Assembly (NCBI RefSeq): GCF_000158955.1 | Contig: NZ_GG657757.1 | Span: 5,532,100 to 5,596,099 of the forward strand | Direction of reading: 5' to 3' | DNA: 64,000 bases | From: Streptomyces viridochromogenes DSM 40736 | GTDB taxonomy: Bacteria; Actinomycetota; Actinomycetes; Streptomycetales; Streptomycetaceae | Shown: positions 50,263-58,550 of the stretch, in pieces | How positions within the stretch are numbered: the stretch's first letter is position 1 | Layout of the letters: every line of letters starts with the position of its first letter | Notes under the pieces: generated by a model | Databases searched by the model: none | Told to the model about the DNA's origin: nothing | What the model saw: only the letters and a program-made list of their open reading frames with translations | Translations under genes and position numbers: made by a program

Positions 50263-50922
50263 TCAGATGTCGGCTGCGGCAGCCCGGATGTCCTGCCGCG
50301 CCTGCCCCACCAGCTCGTCCAAGTCGCCTACCTCCGGATCGAGTTCCCGCGCGCGCGGTGCGATCTGCTGCAGCCATGTCGCAGTGGCCAGGGCCAGTTC
50401 GACGGCCTCCCGGGTCCGCTCCTCGCCGAGCAGTTTCTCGACCTTGAAAGCAATGCTCGCGAGCGTGTCGTCATCGGTGGCAGGCACCAGGTAGGACTCC
50501 AGGCCCGGCGGATACGGTGTCCGCTCCCGGTACTCACGCATCGCGGTCACGACCGCGGGCACCGCGCTGTACCGGTCGAGGAGACCCATGAAGACGTACA
50601 GGTGGGCCACCAGCCGTGGCAGGCCGGGGTGCCGATCCAGCCAGGCCATCAGCTCCCGCTGATCACCGAAGTGGTCCATGATCTGCGACATCGCCTCCGC
50701 GACCCGGGTGGGCCAGGTCCAGTGGAAGGGCAGCAGCCGCGCCACCTGATGGGCGAGCGCCGCCTCGCCCTCCGCGTCCAGCGTGCCGGCGACGAATTCG
50801 GCGACCTGCCTGTGGTCCAGTCCGTAGTCGGCCGGCGCCGCCCGGTCCTGTGAGCTCTGCGACGAGTCGTGGCGCAGACGCAACAGCTGTGTGCCGATCT
50901 TGCTAAATGTCCGGTTCCGCAT
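50263..50922 (-). CDS. Hypothetical helical protein
   Basis: 219 residues, not recognised. Mostly alpha-helical and acidic, no signal or membrane segment. Segments visible: DYGLDHRQVAEFVAGTLDAEG, LPFHWTWPTRVAEAMSQIMDHFG and TREAVELALATATWLQQIAPRARELD (a TPR-like helix pair). First gene of a two-gene minus-strand unit with 49871. Located in a stretch that differs from the expected core gene order, next to a broken permease, so it may be accessory. Confidence 0.6.
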   Translation of the reverse strand: MRNRTFSKIGTQLLRLRHDSSQSSQDRAAPADYGLDHRQVAEFVAGTLDAEGEAALAHQVARLLPFHWTWPTRVAEAMSQIMDHFGDQRELMAWLDRHPGLPRLVAHLYVFMGLLDRYSAVPAVVTAMREYRERTPYPPGLESYLVPATDDDTLASIAFKVEKLLGEERTREAVELALATATWLQQIAPRARELDPEVGDLDELVGQARQDIRAAAADI

Positions 50923-51295
50923 TGTTCCTCCCAGCTCGCGATGTGTTCTTCATCGTCCGGAGCGGCCGAACGGCCTGCTCCTGCTCGGATCCATGCGACC
51001 GCACTACCACCCCCGCAGCTCGCCGGACCGCAGCGAGCAGCAGACCTCCCAGCGTGGTCCGGTCGCGTCGGCGCCGGGCTTCCGGGCGGTCCTCGGTGGG
51101 CGAGGCGCGCAGGCGTCTGAGTTCGTTCCGCTCCGGCGGACGCGACGAAGAAGGCCAACGAGATCAGAAGGAAGAACGACCAGACGGTCAGCGAGCCGTT
51201 GACCAGTAGGACGGCGAGGGAAGTCCGGAGCTCCGCCGTCCTCGTACCAGTGGAACAGGTGAATGGGCTTGCCTCCATTACCGGAGTGCACCTGG
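50923..51295. other. Gap without a convincing gene
   Basis: About 370 bases. A minus-strand open frame here contains one hydrophobic run (LTVWSFFLLISLAFFVAS) but has no good start site and runs into the gene downstream in another frame. Probably decayed sequence next to the permease remnant, plus the promoter of the 50922 gene. Confidence 0.4.
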
Positions 51296-51690
51296 CGCGC
51301 CCGCTTCGCCTCGCCGGAGGCGTTCCTGGGCATCGGCACCACCTGCATCGTGATGCTGTATCTCGCCTATGCGATGGTAACCGGGCCGCTGCTGGTGCGC
51401 CGACTGCGCGGGCAGTTCACCGTCGACGGCACCGACGAGACGGGGGCGCCGCTGTTCTCGCTCGGGCGTTGGGAGTCCCGGTCAACGCCCTCGTCCTGCT
51501 GTATCGCCTGCTCATGACCGCCAACCTGCCCGCCCGCCGCGGTGTACGACCCGGCGGGCGGGCACTGGTACGTCCGGTGGTTCACCGTGCTGTTCCTGCT
51601 GGTCACGGTGGTCCTCGGGGGCGCGTGGCGGCTTACGCGGGTCCGGCAGGCCGTGCCCGCCCCGCTCCGCCCGTACTGGAGCCCGCCCCG
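51296..51690 (+). pseudogene. Remnant of a permease gene (C-terminal part, frameshifted)
   Basis: Three adjoining segments in alternating frames read as the end of one membrane protein: FASPEAFLGIGTTCIVMLYLAYAMVTGPLLVRRL through GAPLFSLGRW (frame 2), VPVNALVLLYRLLMTANLPA (frame 1), then AVYDPAGGHWYVRWFTVLFLLVTVVLGGAWRLTR (frame 2). This resembles the C-terminus of an APC-type amino-acid permease with LGRWGVPVNALVLLYG and WPRAAVYDPAGG expected. At least two frameshifts and loss of the N-terminal two thirds make it non-functional. Confidence 0.65.
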
Positions 51691-51821
51691 TGGGGCTTCG
51701 GCCCGGACTCGTCCAGGCAGGTCCAACAGGGCCGGACTGCCTCGACCTGTCAGGCCGAGGCAGTCGCTCAGGGCTGCGGCTAGCGTCCGGAGAGCAGATT
51801 GCCACCGGAGGAGGAACGACG

Positions 51822-52184
51822 ATGGCCGGTACCGAAACGCTCGACCGCAGCACCTGGGAGAGCGCCCTCAACCAGATGACCCAGGAACACCAGGGGGAGT
51901 TCGTCACCATCGAGGTACTGGACCCCGAGGTCGGGCACCAGTACGAAGCCAACCGGCTGCCCTTCGCCGCCATCGTGTACGACCCGAAGGACGACGTAGT
52001 GACCGTCTCCGTCGGCGGACGGTCGCCGCGCTACCCCGTCGTCCTGCGGCACCTGGTGTGGCACCCCAGGGAGATCGACGTCGCCACGCAGGACATTCCC
52101 GAGCCGGCGGTCCGGACAGTCGACAAGGACGGCACCGCCACGCTGATCACCTTCTTCCCCCAGGAGTCCGGCACGGAGTCCTGA
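51822..52184 (+). CDS. DUF5335 family protein
   Basis: 120 residues, soluble. Matches the small actinobacterial DUF5335 pattern: LDRSTWESALNQMTQEHQGEFVTIEVLDPEVGHQYEANRLPFAAIVYDPKDDVVTV and LRHLVWHPREIDV. Function unknown. GAGGAGGAAC ahead of ATG 51822 is the best ribosome site in this part of the window. Confidence 0.8.
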   Translation: MAGTETLDRSTWESALNQMTQEHQGEFVTIEVLDPEVGHQYEANRLPFAAIVYDPKDDVVTVSVGGRSPRYPVVLRHLVWHPREIDVATQDIPEPAVRTVDKDGTATLITFFPQESGTES

Positions 52185-52331
52185 CCCCTGAGGCGCGCCG
52201 GCCGCCGGCAGCCGTCGCGGCACCTCGCGTCACGGGTGTCGCGCGGGCGAGGGGCCTACCGTGGGAGATGGTCCCGGCGTCGACCCCGCCGACCGGCCGG
52301 TCGTTCACGCCGGGGCGGAAGGAGGCACGAG

Positions 52332-53279
52332 ATGTCCGATGCGATACGGGACACCACGGCCCGGCGCGTACGACATTTCGTCGACGCCGGATATCCCGAC
52401 GCCGGGCCCGTCGAGGCGGCGGTGGAGGGAGCCGCCTACCGACTCGGGGACGGAACGGTGGCCAAGGTGTGGGAGCGCCGACGGGGACCCGAACTGCGGC
52501 GGATGCAGCGTTTCTACGCCGATGCCGCGGCGCACCTGCCGTTCGGCGCCCCGGAGATCCTCGCCGTCGAGGACATGGACGGTGTCCCGATGACCGTGGA
52601 GCGGGAGCTGACCGGCGGGCCCTTGGCGGGCAGGATCCGCACCGACGACCCGGACGAGGTGCTGCCCGAAGCGGTCGACTGCCTGGTCGGCGTGCTGCGC
52701 GCGCTCGCGGACGCCCATGACGTCGACGAGGTCAAGCACCTTCCTGTGCTGGACGAGGAACGCCCGCTGTGGGAAGGCCACACCACTTTCGGATCCGCCC
52801 TGGCGGACCTGGTGGACCGGCGGGTCAGCCGGCGCGCGGACCGGCTCTCCACGCAGGTCCGCGACTTCGACGACACGCGCGCCCGGCTGCTTCGGAAGCT
52901 GCGCTCGCTGCCCCGTACCGACGAGGCGGTCGTCCACGGTGACGTCTTCCCGGAGACCGTGCTGGTGGACGACGACCTGCGGCCCCTCGCCCTCGTGGAC
53001 TACGGCTTCCTGTCCACGGGCGGGGACCCCCGGTTCGACGCCGCCGTGGCCGCGGCCATCTTCCCGGCGGGCACCGAGCACGCCCCGGAGATCACCCGGC
53101 AGCTCACCACGCGGTTCGCCGACGAGTTCGGCTACGCGGTCGACGACCTCCTGCTGTACCGGGCCGCCTATGCGATGGCCACGAGCGACGCCTTCGCGCC
53201 GGGCGGCGGTGACGAGCACTTCGCCTGGTGCGTCACCGTGCTCGAGGACCCGGCCGTCGCCGAGTCCCTGCACCGGTGA
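52332..53279 (+). CDS. Aminoglycoside phosphotransferase-like kinase
   Basis: 315 residues. APH/choline kinase fold: YRLGDGTVAKVWERRRGPELRRM (ATP Lys), MDGVPMTVERELTGGPLAGRI, catalytic loop VVHGDVFPETVLVDDDLRPLALVDYGFL with HGD and the later metal Asp. The loop Asn normally found after HGDxxPxN is Thr here, so activity may be altered. Substrate unknown; not evidence for drug resistance. GGAGG ribosome site before ATG 52332. Monocistronic, convergent with the kinase at 53430. Confidence 0.8.
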   Translation: MSDAIRDTTARRVRHFVDAGYPDAGPVEAAVEGAAYRLGDGTVAKVWERRRGPELRRMQRFYADAAAHLPFGAPEILAVEDMDGVPMTVERELTGGPLAGRIRTDDPDEVLPEAVDCLVGVLRALADAHDVDEVKHLPVLDEERPLWEGHTTFGSALADLVDRRVSRRADRLSTQVRDFDDTRARLLRKLRSLPRTDEAVVHGDVFPETVLVDDDLRPLALVDYGFLSTGGDPRFDAAVAAAIFPAGTEHAPEITRQLTTRFADEFGYAVDDLLLYRAAYAMATSDAFAPGGGDEHFAWCVTVLEDPAVAESLHR

Positions 53280-53429
53280 CGCACCGCGGGCAGCCGGGCG
53301 GCCGGGAAGTTCCGGTGACGGTGTGCGGTGCCCTGCGATCCCGAGCGGATCCAGGGGCACATGGCCCGTGGAGTTCACGGACTGCGGCCTCCGCGAAGGT
53401 CCACCCGGTTCGACGGTTCCGCCGACTGG

Positions 53430-54065
53430 CTAGGCCGCTGTGCGCAGACTCGCGCACCGGCCCGCCGCCGCGGCCGCCAGCCGGCCCATCGCCTCGTCCC
53501 GGTCGCAGGCGTACGCGCCCATCGCCGTCTGGTGGGCGACGATCGAGCGCTCCTGACGCATCAGGCGCCAGCCGCGGCGCAGCAGGAACGGCACCGACTT
53601 GCGGCCCTCCCGGAGATCCCGCAGGAAGCGGCGGCGGAACGTCTTCACCGGACCGCGGCTCAGGCACAGCGCGTCGGCGAGGACGCCGAGCTCCTGGCAG
53701 CGCGTGATGATCTCCGCGGCGAAGATGCCCTCCGCGATGAACAGCGGGGTCCGGCCGATGTCGACCGTCTCCTCGCCGGTGCGGGCGCTCAGCGCGAGGT
53801 CGTAGACGGGGACGTCCGTACGGCCCGTGCGGCACAGCCGGGTGATCGCGGCGACGGCGGTGTCCGCGTCCCACGAGTGCGGATGGTCCCAGTCGATGTC
53901 CGAACTCCCCGCCACCACAGGCAGCGTCGGGTCGTCGCCCTCCTTGTAGAAGTCGTCGAGCCGCAGCACCGGGAGGCCGGAGCGGGCCGCGAGGAGGGAC
54001 TTGCCGGAGCCGGAGGGGCCGCAGAGCAGCACGACTCGCGTCGATAGGGGCAGTGGGGAACTCAC
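53430..54065 (-). CDS. Uridine kinase-like P-loop kinase
   Basis: 211 residues, GTG 54065. Walker A LLCGPSGSGKSLLAARSG, then LRLDDFYKEGDDPTLP (the uridine-kinase DDFY motif), DWDHPHSWD, PVYDLALSARTGEE, IFIAEGIF-type segment PLFIAEGIFAAEII and RRRFLRDLREGRKS. Members phosphorylate uridine/cytidine, which fits the nucleoside theme of the region, but no shared operator is seen at its start. Divergent from the secreted protein gene. Confidence 0.88.
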   Translation of the reverse strand: MSSPLPLSTRVVLLCGPSGSGKSLLAARSGLPVLRLDDFYKEGDDPTLPVVAGSSDIDWDHPHSWDADTAVAAITRLCRTGRTDVPVYDLALSARTGEETVDIGRTPLFIAEGIFAAEIITRCQELGVLADALCLSRGPVKTFRRRFLRDLREGRKSVPFLLRRGWRLMRQERSIVAHQTAMGAYACDRDEAMGRLAAAAAGRCASLRTAA

Positions 54066-54190
54066 GGGTCACCAGTGTGAGGCATCCGGCGGGTGCCGTA
54101 CGACCCCGCGGGTCGCCTTTGATGCGCGCGTCACATGTCAACTACCCTGTGCTCCGACTCGATTACCCAGTGCATCAGAAGGTGGCAGCC

Positions 54191-54586
54191 ATGGCCCGAC
54201 ACGTCTCTCCCAAGAAGCCGACCGCCCGGCGGGTCCTGGCCGTCCTCGCGACCGCGGGCGTGGCGCTGGGGGCCGGTGCGGCGTCGGCCGCGGCGGGGAC
54301 CGACCCGGTCCTGAAGACGGTCGGCACCTCGCTCGGCAAGACCGATCCCGAGTCCGGCCTGCGGACCACGACCGACACCGTCGGCCACGTCACCGCCCCC
54401 GCCACCGGCCTCAAGCCCAACCCCCTCGCCGACACGGGAGTCGACCCGCTGGACAACAACGTCGGCACCGAGGTCGCCGACTTCAAGCCGGTGGAGTCCA
54501 AGGAGGTGACGGGCCCGGTGGCCCAGGCGCCGTCGGTCGGGGACACCCTGGTGCTGGGCCAGGTCACCAGGCTGGTCTCGGGGTAG
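54191..54586 (+). CDS. Small secreted protein
   Basis: 131 residues. Signal peptide ARRVLAVLATAGVALGAGAASAAAG with twin basic region before it; mature part GTDPVLKTVGTSLGKTDPES ... VAQAPSVGDTLVLGQVTRLVSG, without Cys or recognised domain. Similar in style to the protein at 36189. Cell-envelope role only guessed. Its stop is one base before the end of the convergent MFS gene. Confidence 0.75.
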   Translation: MARHVSPKKPTARRVLAVLATAGVALGAGAASAAAGTDPVLKTVGTSLGKTDPESGLRTTTDTVGHVTAPATGLKPNPLADTGVDPLDNNVGTEVADFKPVESKEVTGPVAQAPSVGDTLVLGQVTRLVSG

Positions 54587-54587
54587 T

Positions 54588-56126
54588 TCACCGGCCCCGC
54601 AGCGGGACCTCCCGGACCAGCCAGGACACCGCGAACGCCACGGCGCACAGCGCGGCCGTACCGAGCGCGACACCGTGCAGGCCGTTCACCACGCCCGCCC
54701 TGAAGGCCTGCTGGACCGGATCCGGCAGGTCCCGCAGCAGTTCGGGTGTGAGTTCCCGGCCGGTCAGCCGCGCGCCGTCGGCGCCCAGCCGGTCCGTGAC
54801 CCCGGCCGTGAGCCGGCCGGTGTAGACGGAACCGAGGACGGCGACCCCGAGCGAGCCGCCGATGGTGCGCAGCAGCGTCTGGGTGCCGCTCGCCGCCCCC
54901 ATGTCGCGTGGTTCCGCACTGTTCATAGTGATGAGCATCGTCGGCTGCATCAGACAGCCGATGCCCACGCCGAGCATCAGCGTCAGGCCGGAGGCCACCG
55001 GCGCTGGCGTGGCCGTGCTCAGCGCCAGCAGGGCCAGCGCCCCCGCCGCGGCCAGCGCGCCGCCCGCGATCGGGTAGCCGCGGTAGCGCCCGCCTTCTCC
55101 GACCCGTCGGCCGATGACCAACTGGGCGCCCATCATGCCCAGCATCAGCGGGAGCAGCAGCAGGCCGCTCTCGGTGGACGACATGCCCCGTACGAACTGC
55201 AGGTACTGCGGTAGATAGCTCGCCGCCGCCAGCATGGCCGCACCCGTGACGAAGCTGATGACCTGCGCCACCGAGAAGTTGCGGTCGCGGAACAGCCGGG
55301 GCGGAATCACCGGCTCCGGTGCGCGCCGCTCGACCCGGACGAAGGCGGCCAGCGCGACGGCCCAGACCAGGGCGAGGGCGATGATCTGTGGTGACGACCA
55401 GGCGTACGTCGTCCCCGCCCAGCTCCCCAGCAGTGTCAGGGCGAGGATCGCGCAGGTCAGCAGCCCGGCGCCGGCCAGGTCGATCCGGGCCTGGACGCGG
55501 GTGATGTGCGACCGCACCCCGAAGCCGATGAGGGCGAGCGCCAGGGCGCCGACCGGGACGTTGACGTAGAACACCCAGCGCCAGTCGAGCTGGTCGGTGA
55601 GGAATCCGCCGACCAGCGGTCCGCCGATCATCGCGGCCGGCAGCAGCACCCCGATCAGGGACTGGGCGCGTCCGGCCCCCGCGGGCGTGAGCAGTGTGCC
55701 GATCAGGGCGAGCGCGCCCACGAACAGTCCGCCCGCACCGATCCCCTGGAAGGCCCGGAAGGCGATCAACTGCCCCATGTCCTGGGCGAGTCCGCACAGC
55801 ACGGAGCCGGCCAGGAAGACGGTGATGGAGGTGAGGTAGGTGCGCTTGTGGCCGTACAGGTCGCCGAGCTTGCCCCAGATCGGCGTGGTGACGGCGGTGG
55901 TGAGCAGGTAGGCCGTGATCACCCAGGACAGGTGGTCGAGGCCGCCCAGGTCGCCGACGATGGTGGGCAGTGCGGTGCCGACGACGGTTCCGTCGAGCGT
56001 GGCGAGCACGATGCCGAGCAGCAGGCCGAGGACGACGAGCCGGGAGGGCGGGGCGTCCGGCAGAAACGGATTCGGCGTGCCCGCGGGAGAGTTCATGGTC
56101 TCACCGGCGCGTGGCCCGGCCGTCAT
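54588..56126 (-). CDS. MFS drug exporter, DHA2 (14-helix) family
   Basis: 512 residues. DHA2 motifs: FLGIVLATLDGTVVGTALPTIVGDL-like start (GIVLATLDGTVVGTALPTIV), LGDLYGHKRTYLTSI (motif A), AFRAFQGIGAGGLF, LLPAAMIGGPLVGGFLTDQLDWRWVFYVNVP (motif C). Such pumps export drugs and dyes by proton antiport. ATG 56126 overlaps the TGA of the FMN reductase gene; ATG 56096 is the alternative. Divergent TetR gene at 56835 likely represses both. Confidence 0.9.
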   Translation of the reverse strand: MTAGPRAGETMNSPAGTPNPFLPDAPPSRLVVLGLLLGIVLATLDGTVVGTALPTIVGDLGGLDHLSWVITAYLLTTAVTTPIWGKLGDLYGHKRTYLTSITVFLAGSVLCGLAQDMGQLIAFRAFQGIGAGGLFVGALALIGTLLTPAGAGRAQSLIGVLLPAAMIGGPLVGGFLTDQLDWRWVFYVNVPVGALALALIGFGVRSHITRVQARIDLAGAGLLTCAILALTLLGSWAGTTYAWSSPQIIALALVWAVALAAFVRVERRAPEPVIPPRLFRDRNFSVAQVISFVTGAAMLAAASYLPQYLQFVRGMSSTESGLLLLPLMLGMMGAQLVIGRRVGEGGRYRGYPIAGGALAAAGALALLALSTATPAPVASGLTLMLGVGIGCLMQPTMLITMNSAEPRDMGAASGTQTLLRTIGGSLGVAVLGSVYTGRLTAGVTDRLGADGARLTGRELTPELLRDLPDPVQQAFRAGVVNGLHGVALGTAALCAVAFAVSWLVREVPLRGR

Positions 56127-56719
56127 GCGACGTATCCGCGGACGGACTTGGCGTCCCGCAGGGCGTGCCCCCACCAGGCGAGCTGGTCGAGCAGGGCCTT
56201 CGCGGCCGTCTCGGCGGCGGGGTCCGTGCAGACGCCGTCCTGGTCGAAGCGGCTCCACGCGTCGTGGAGGCTGACGGTGTTGCGGATGGTCATGGCGTTC
56301 AGCTCGGCCATGACGACCCGCAGTTGCTCCACGGCCCGCAGACCGCCGGACAGGCCGCCGTACGAGACGAAGCCGACCGGCTTGCCGTGCCACTCCTCGT
56401 TGTGCCAGTCGATCGCGTTCTTCAGGGACGCCGGGAAGCTGTGGTTGTACTCGGGCGTGACCAGGACGAAGGCGTCGGCCGCGGCGAGTCGCGGTGACAC
56501 GAGGGCGAGTCGCTCCTCGGTGCCGGGCGGTGGCTGCTGACCGAAGGCCGGGAACACCGTCGGCAGCGGTGTCTCGGCGAGGTCGACGACATCGGCACGC
56601 AGGTCGTCGCGCTGGTCGAGGTGGCCGGCCAGCCACTTCGTCACGACGGGCGCGAAACGTCCCTCCCGGGTCGAGCCGACGAGGACGGCGACGCGGAGTG
56701 GTTCGGTGGTCGCGAGCAT
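56123..56719 (-). CDS. NADPH-dependent FMN reductase
   Basis: 198 residues. Flavodoxin-like fold: VAVLVGSTREGRFAPVVTKWL (phosphate loop), FVLVTPEYNHSFPASLKNAIDW, VGFVSYGGLSGGLRAVEQLR. The family reduces FMN or quinones with NADPH and protects against oxidative stress. First gene of an operon with the MFS exporter; a nested inverted repeat lies before its start. Confidence 0.92.
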   Translation of the reverse strand: MLATTEPLRVAVLVGSTREGRFAPVVTKWLAGHLDQRDDLRADVVDLAETPLPTVFPAFGQQPPPGTEERLALVSPRLAAADAFVLVTPEYNHSFPASLKNAIDWHNEEWHGKPVGFVSYGGLSGGLRAVEQLRVVMAELNAMTIRNTVSLHDAWSRFDQDGVCTDPAAETAAKALLDQLAWWGHALRDAKSVRGYVA

Positions 56720-56737
56720 GGGTCTCCCCCTGGATGT

Positions 56738-56809
56738 GTACGGCGTATCTTCCGTGCGTACAACGTACACATTGAGGTGTACGTCGTCTACTGGAGATAC
56801 GCTGTATAC
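56738..56809. promoter_or_regulatory. Nested inverted repeat, TetR operator region
   Basis: Two pairs of arms share one centre at about 56773. Inner: CGTACAACGTACAC (56757-56770) and GTGTACGTCGTCTAC (56777-56791). Outer: GTACGGCGTATC (56738-56749) and GATACGCTGTATAC (56796-56809). All contain GTAC/GTATAC elements and lie between divergent FMN reductase and TetR genes. Confidence 0.7.
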
Positions 56810-56834
56810 GACGTTAGACCGGAAGGAGCGGGCC

Positions 56835-57578
56835 ATGGCGGTCGCGAAGAAGGAGGGCGAGGAGAGCGGGGCCGAGGCGCCCTCCCTCTGGGAGCGCATG
56901 GAGCGGCCCGCCCCGGCCCCTCGCACCTCGCTGACCCTGGAGCGGATCGCCGCCGCCGCGGTCGAGATCGCCGACGAGGAGGGCGGCGCCGCCGTCACCA
57001 TGCGCCGTCTCGCGAAGAAGCTCGGCGTCGCTCCGATGGCCGCCTACCGGCACGTGGACGGCAAGGACGACCTCTGGGCGCTCATGATCGACCGGGTCTC
57101 CCGGGACCTGGCCGTACCGGACGGCACGACGGACTGGCGGGAGGTGCTGCGCTCCTACGCCCTGCAGACCCGGGAGCTGATGCTCGCCCACCCGTGGATG
57201 GCGGCCATGCCCACCCCGGTGATCATGCTGACGCCGTCGCGGATGGCCGTGGCGGAACGGCAGTTGGCCGCGCTCACCGTCTGCGGCCTGGACGCCGACT
57301 CGGTGATGGCCGCCTTCCGGGCCGTCACCTCCTTCGTGCACGGCTCGGCCCAGACCGAGATCGCCCTGCGCGACTACCAGGAACGCAACGGCTGGACCAG
57401 CGGCGACGAGACGCGGCAGGCGCTCGCCCCACAGATGCGCTACCTGGTGAGCACGGGCCGCTATCCCACCTTCGAGCAGTACGCCCTCAACGCGGCCCGC
57501 AAGGACGACCGGGCCTGGGAGTTCGTGTTCGGTCTCGACTGTGTGCTCGACGGCATCGCCCAGCGCCTCGGCATCTGA
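56835..57578 (+). CDS. TetR-family repressor
   Basis: 247 residues. DNA-binding domain: LTLERIAAAAVEIADEEGGAAVTMRRLAKKLGVAPMAAYRHVDGKDDLWALMIDRV; C-terminal TetR_C-type ligand domain (LMLAHPWMAAMPTPVIM). GGAAGGAG before ATG 56835. Divergent from FMN reductase and DHA2 exporter; it should repress them and itself through the nested repeat in between. Followed by a strong terminator. Confidence 0.92.
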   Translation: MAVAKKEGEESGAEAPSLWERMERPAPAPRTSLTLERIAAAAVEIADEEGGAAVTMRRLAKKLGVAPMAAYRHVDGKDDLWALMIDRVSRDLAVPDGTTDWREVLRSYALQTRELMLAHPWMAAMPTPVIMLTPSRMAVAERQLAALTVCGLDADSVMAAFRAVTSFVHGSAQTEIALRDYQERNGWTSGDETRQALAPQMRYLVSTGRYPTFEQYALNAARKDDRAWEFVFGLDCVLDGIAQRLGI

Positions 57579-57603
57579 CGGGGAGCGCCCGCGCACGGGA
57601 GAA

Positions 57604-57637
57604 GCCCCGGCCCTCCTGGACGGAGGAGGGCCGGGGC
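57604..57637. terminator. Bidirectional terminator
   Basis: GCCCCGGCCCTCC, 8-base loop, GGAGGGCCGGGGC: perfect 13-bp hairpin between convergent TetR and aldehyde dehydrogenase genes. Confidence 0.85.
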
Positions 57638-57662
57638 CTGCGCATCGAGGAGGCGGCCGGGG

Positions 57663-58550
57663 CTAGTACGAGGAACCGGACGCGCCCAGTGACCCCGTGG
57701 GGTGCCAGACCGTTTTGGTCTCCAGGAACGCCGTCATCCGGTCGATGCCCGGAGTCTCCGCGTAATCCACAGGCTGTGGACGCAGGACGCGCTTGAGGTT
57801 GTCGGCCGCCGCGATCTCCAGCTCCTTCGCCAGTTCCTCGTCGGCGCCCGCGAGGTCGATCGCGTTGACGTCCTGGTGGGACGCGAGGGGGGTCGCGATC
57901 TCCGCCGTACGGCCCGAGAGGACGTTGACCACGCCGCCCGGGACGTCCGAGGTGGCCAGCACCTCGGCCAGGGACAGCGCGGGCAGAGGGGACCTCTCAC
58001 TCGCCACCACGACCGCCGTGTTGCCGGTCGCGATCACCGGGGCGAGCACCGACACCAGGCCCAGGAACGACGACTCCTGCGGGGCCAGGACGGCGACCAC
58101 ACCGGTCGGCTCGGGGGAGGACAGGTTGAAGAACGGGCCCGCCACCGGGTTGCCGCCGCCGACCACCTGCGCGATCTTGTCGGTCCAGCCCGCGTACCAG
58201 ACCCAGCGGTCGATCGTCGCGTCCACGACCGCCGCCGCCTTGGACTTCGACAGGCCCTCGGCGTCGGCCACCTCACGCGTGAACTGGTCGCGACGGCCCT
58301 CCAGCATCTCCGCGACGCGGTACAGCACCTGGCCGCGGTTGTACGCTGTCGCCCCGGACCAGGCACCGAACGCCTTGCGGGCCGCGACCACCGCGTCCCG
58401 GGCGTCCTTGCGGGACGACAGGGGCGCGTTCGCCAGCCACTTGCCCTTCGAGTCGGTCACCTCGTACACCCGGCCGCTCTCGGAACGCGGGAACTTCCCG
58501 CCGACGTACAGCTTGTAGGTCTTGAAGACGGAAAGTCGCTCATCAGACAT
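57663..58550 (-). CDS. Short aldehyde dehydrogenase-family protein without catalytic Cys domain
   Basis: 295 residues; full ALDHs have about 480. It keeps the NAD-binding half (TYKLYVGGKFPRSESGR, RKAFGAWSGATAYNRGQVLYRVAEML, VVAVLAPQESSFLGLVSVLAPVIATGNTAVVV), but ends before any catalytic Cys/Glu region and then adds a short C-terminal helix. The upstream gene is a complete ALDH overlapping by 8 bases. It may be a regulatory or structural partner, or a specialised non-catalytic subunit. It has an intact frame and no decay, so not a pseudogene. Confidence 0.82.
   Translation of the reverse strand: MSDERLSVFKTYKLYVGGKFPRSESGRVYEVTDSKGKWLANAPLSSRKDARDAVVAARKAFGAWSGATAYNRGQVLYRVAEMLEGRRDQFTREVADAEGLSKSKAAAVVDATIDRWVWYAGWTDKIAQVVGGGNPVAGPFFNLSSPEPTGVVAVLAPQESSFLGLVSVLAPVIATGNTAVVVASERSPLPALSLAEVLATSDVPGGVVNVLSGRTAEIATPLASHQDVNAIDLAGADEELAKELEIAAADNLKRVLRPQPVDYAETPGIDRMTAFLETKTVWHPTGSLGASGSSY

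Noticed and set aside
51004..51348. Minus-strand open frames with a hydrophobic run near 51150
   Set aside because: No good start site, partial overlap with the permease remnant, and one frame continues into another gene; treated as decayed sequence.
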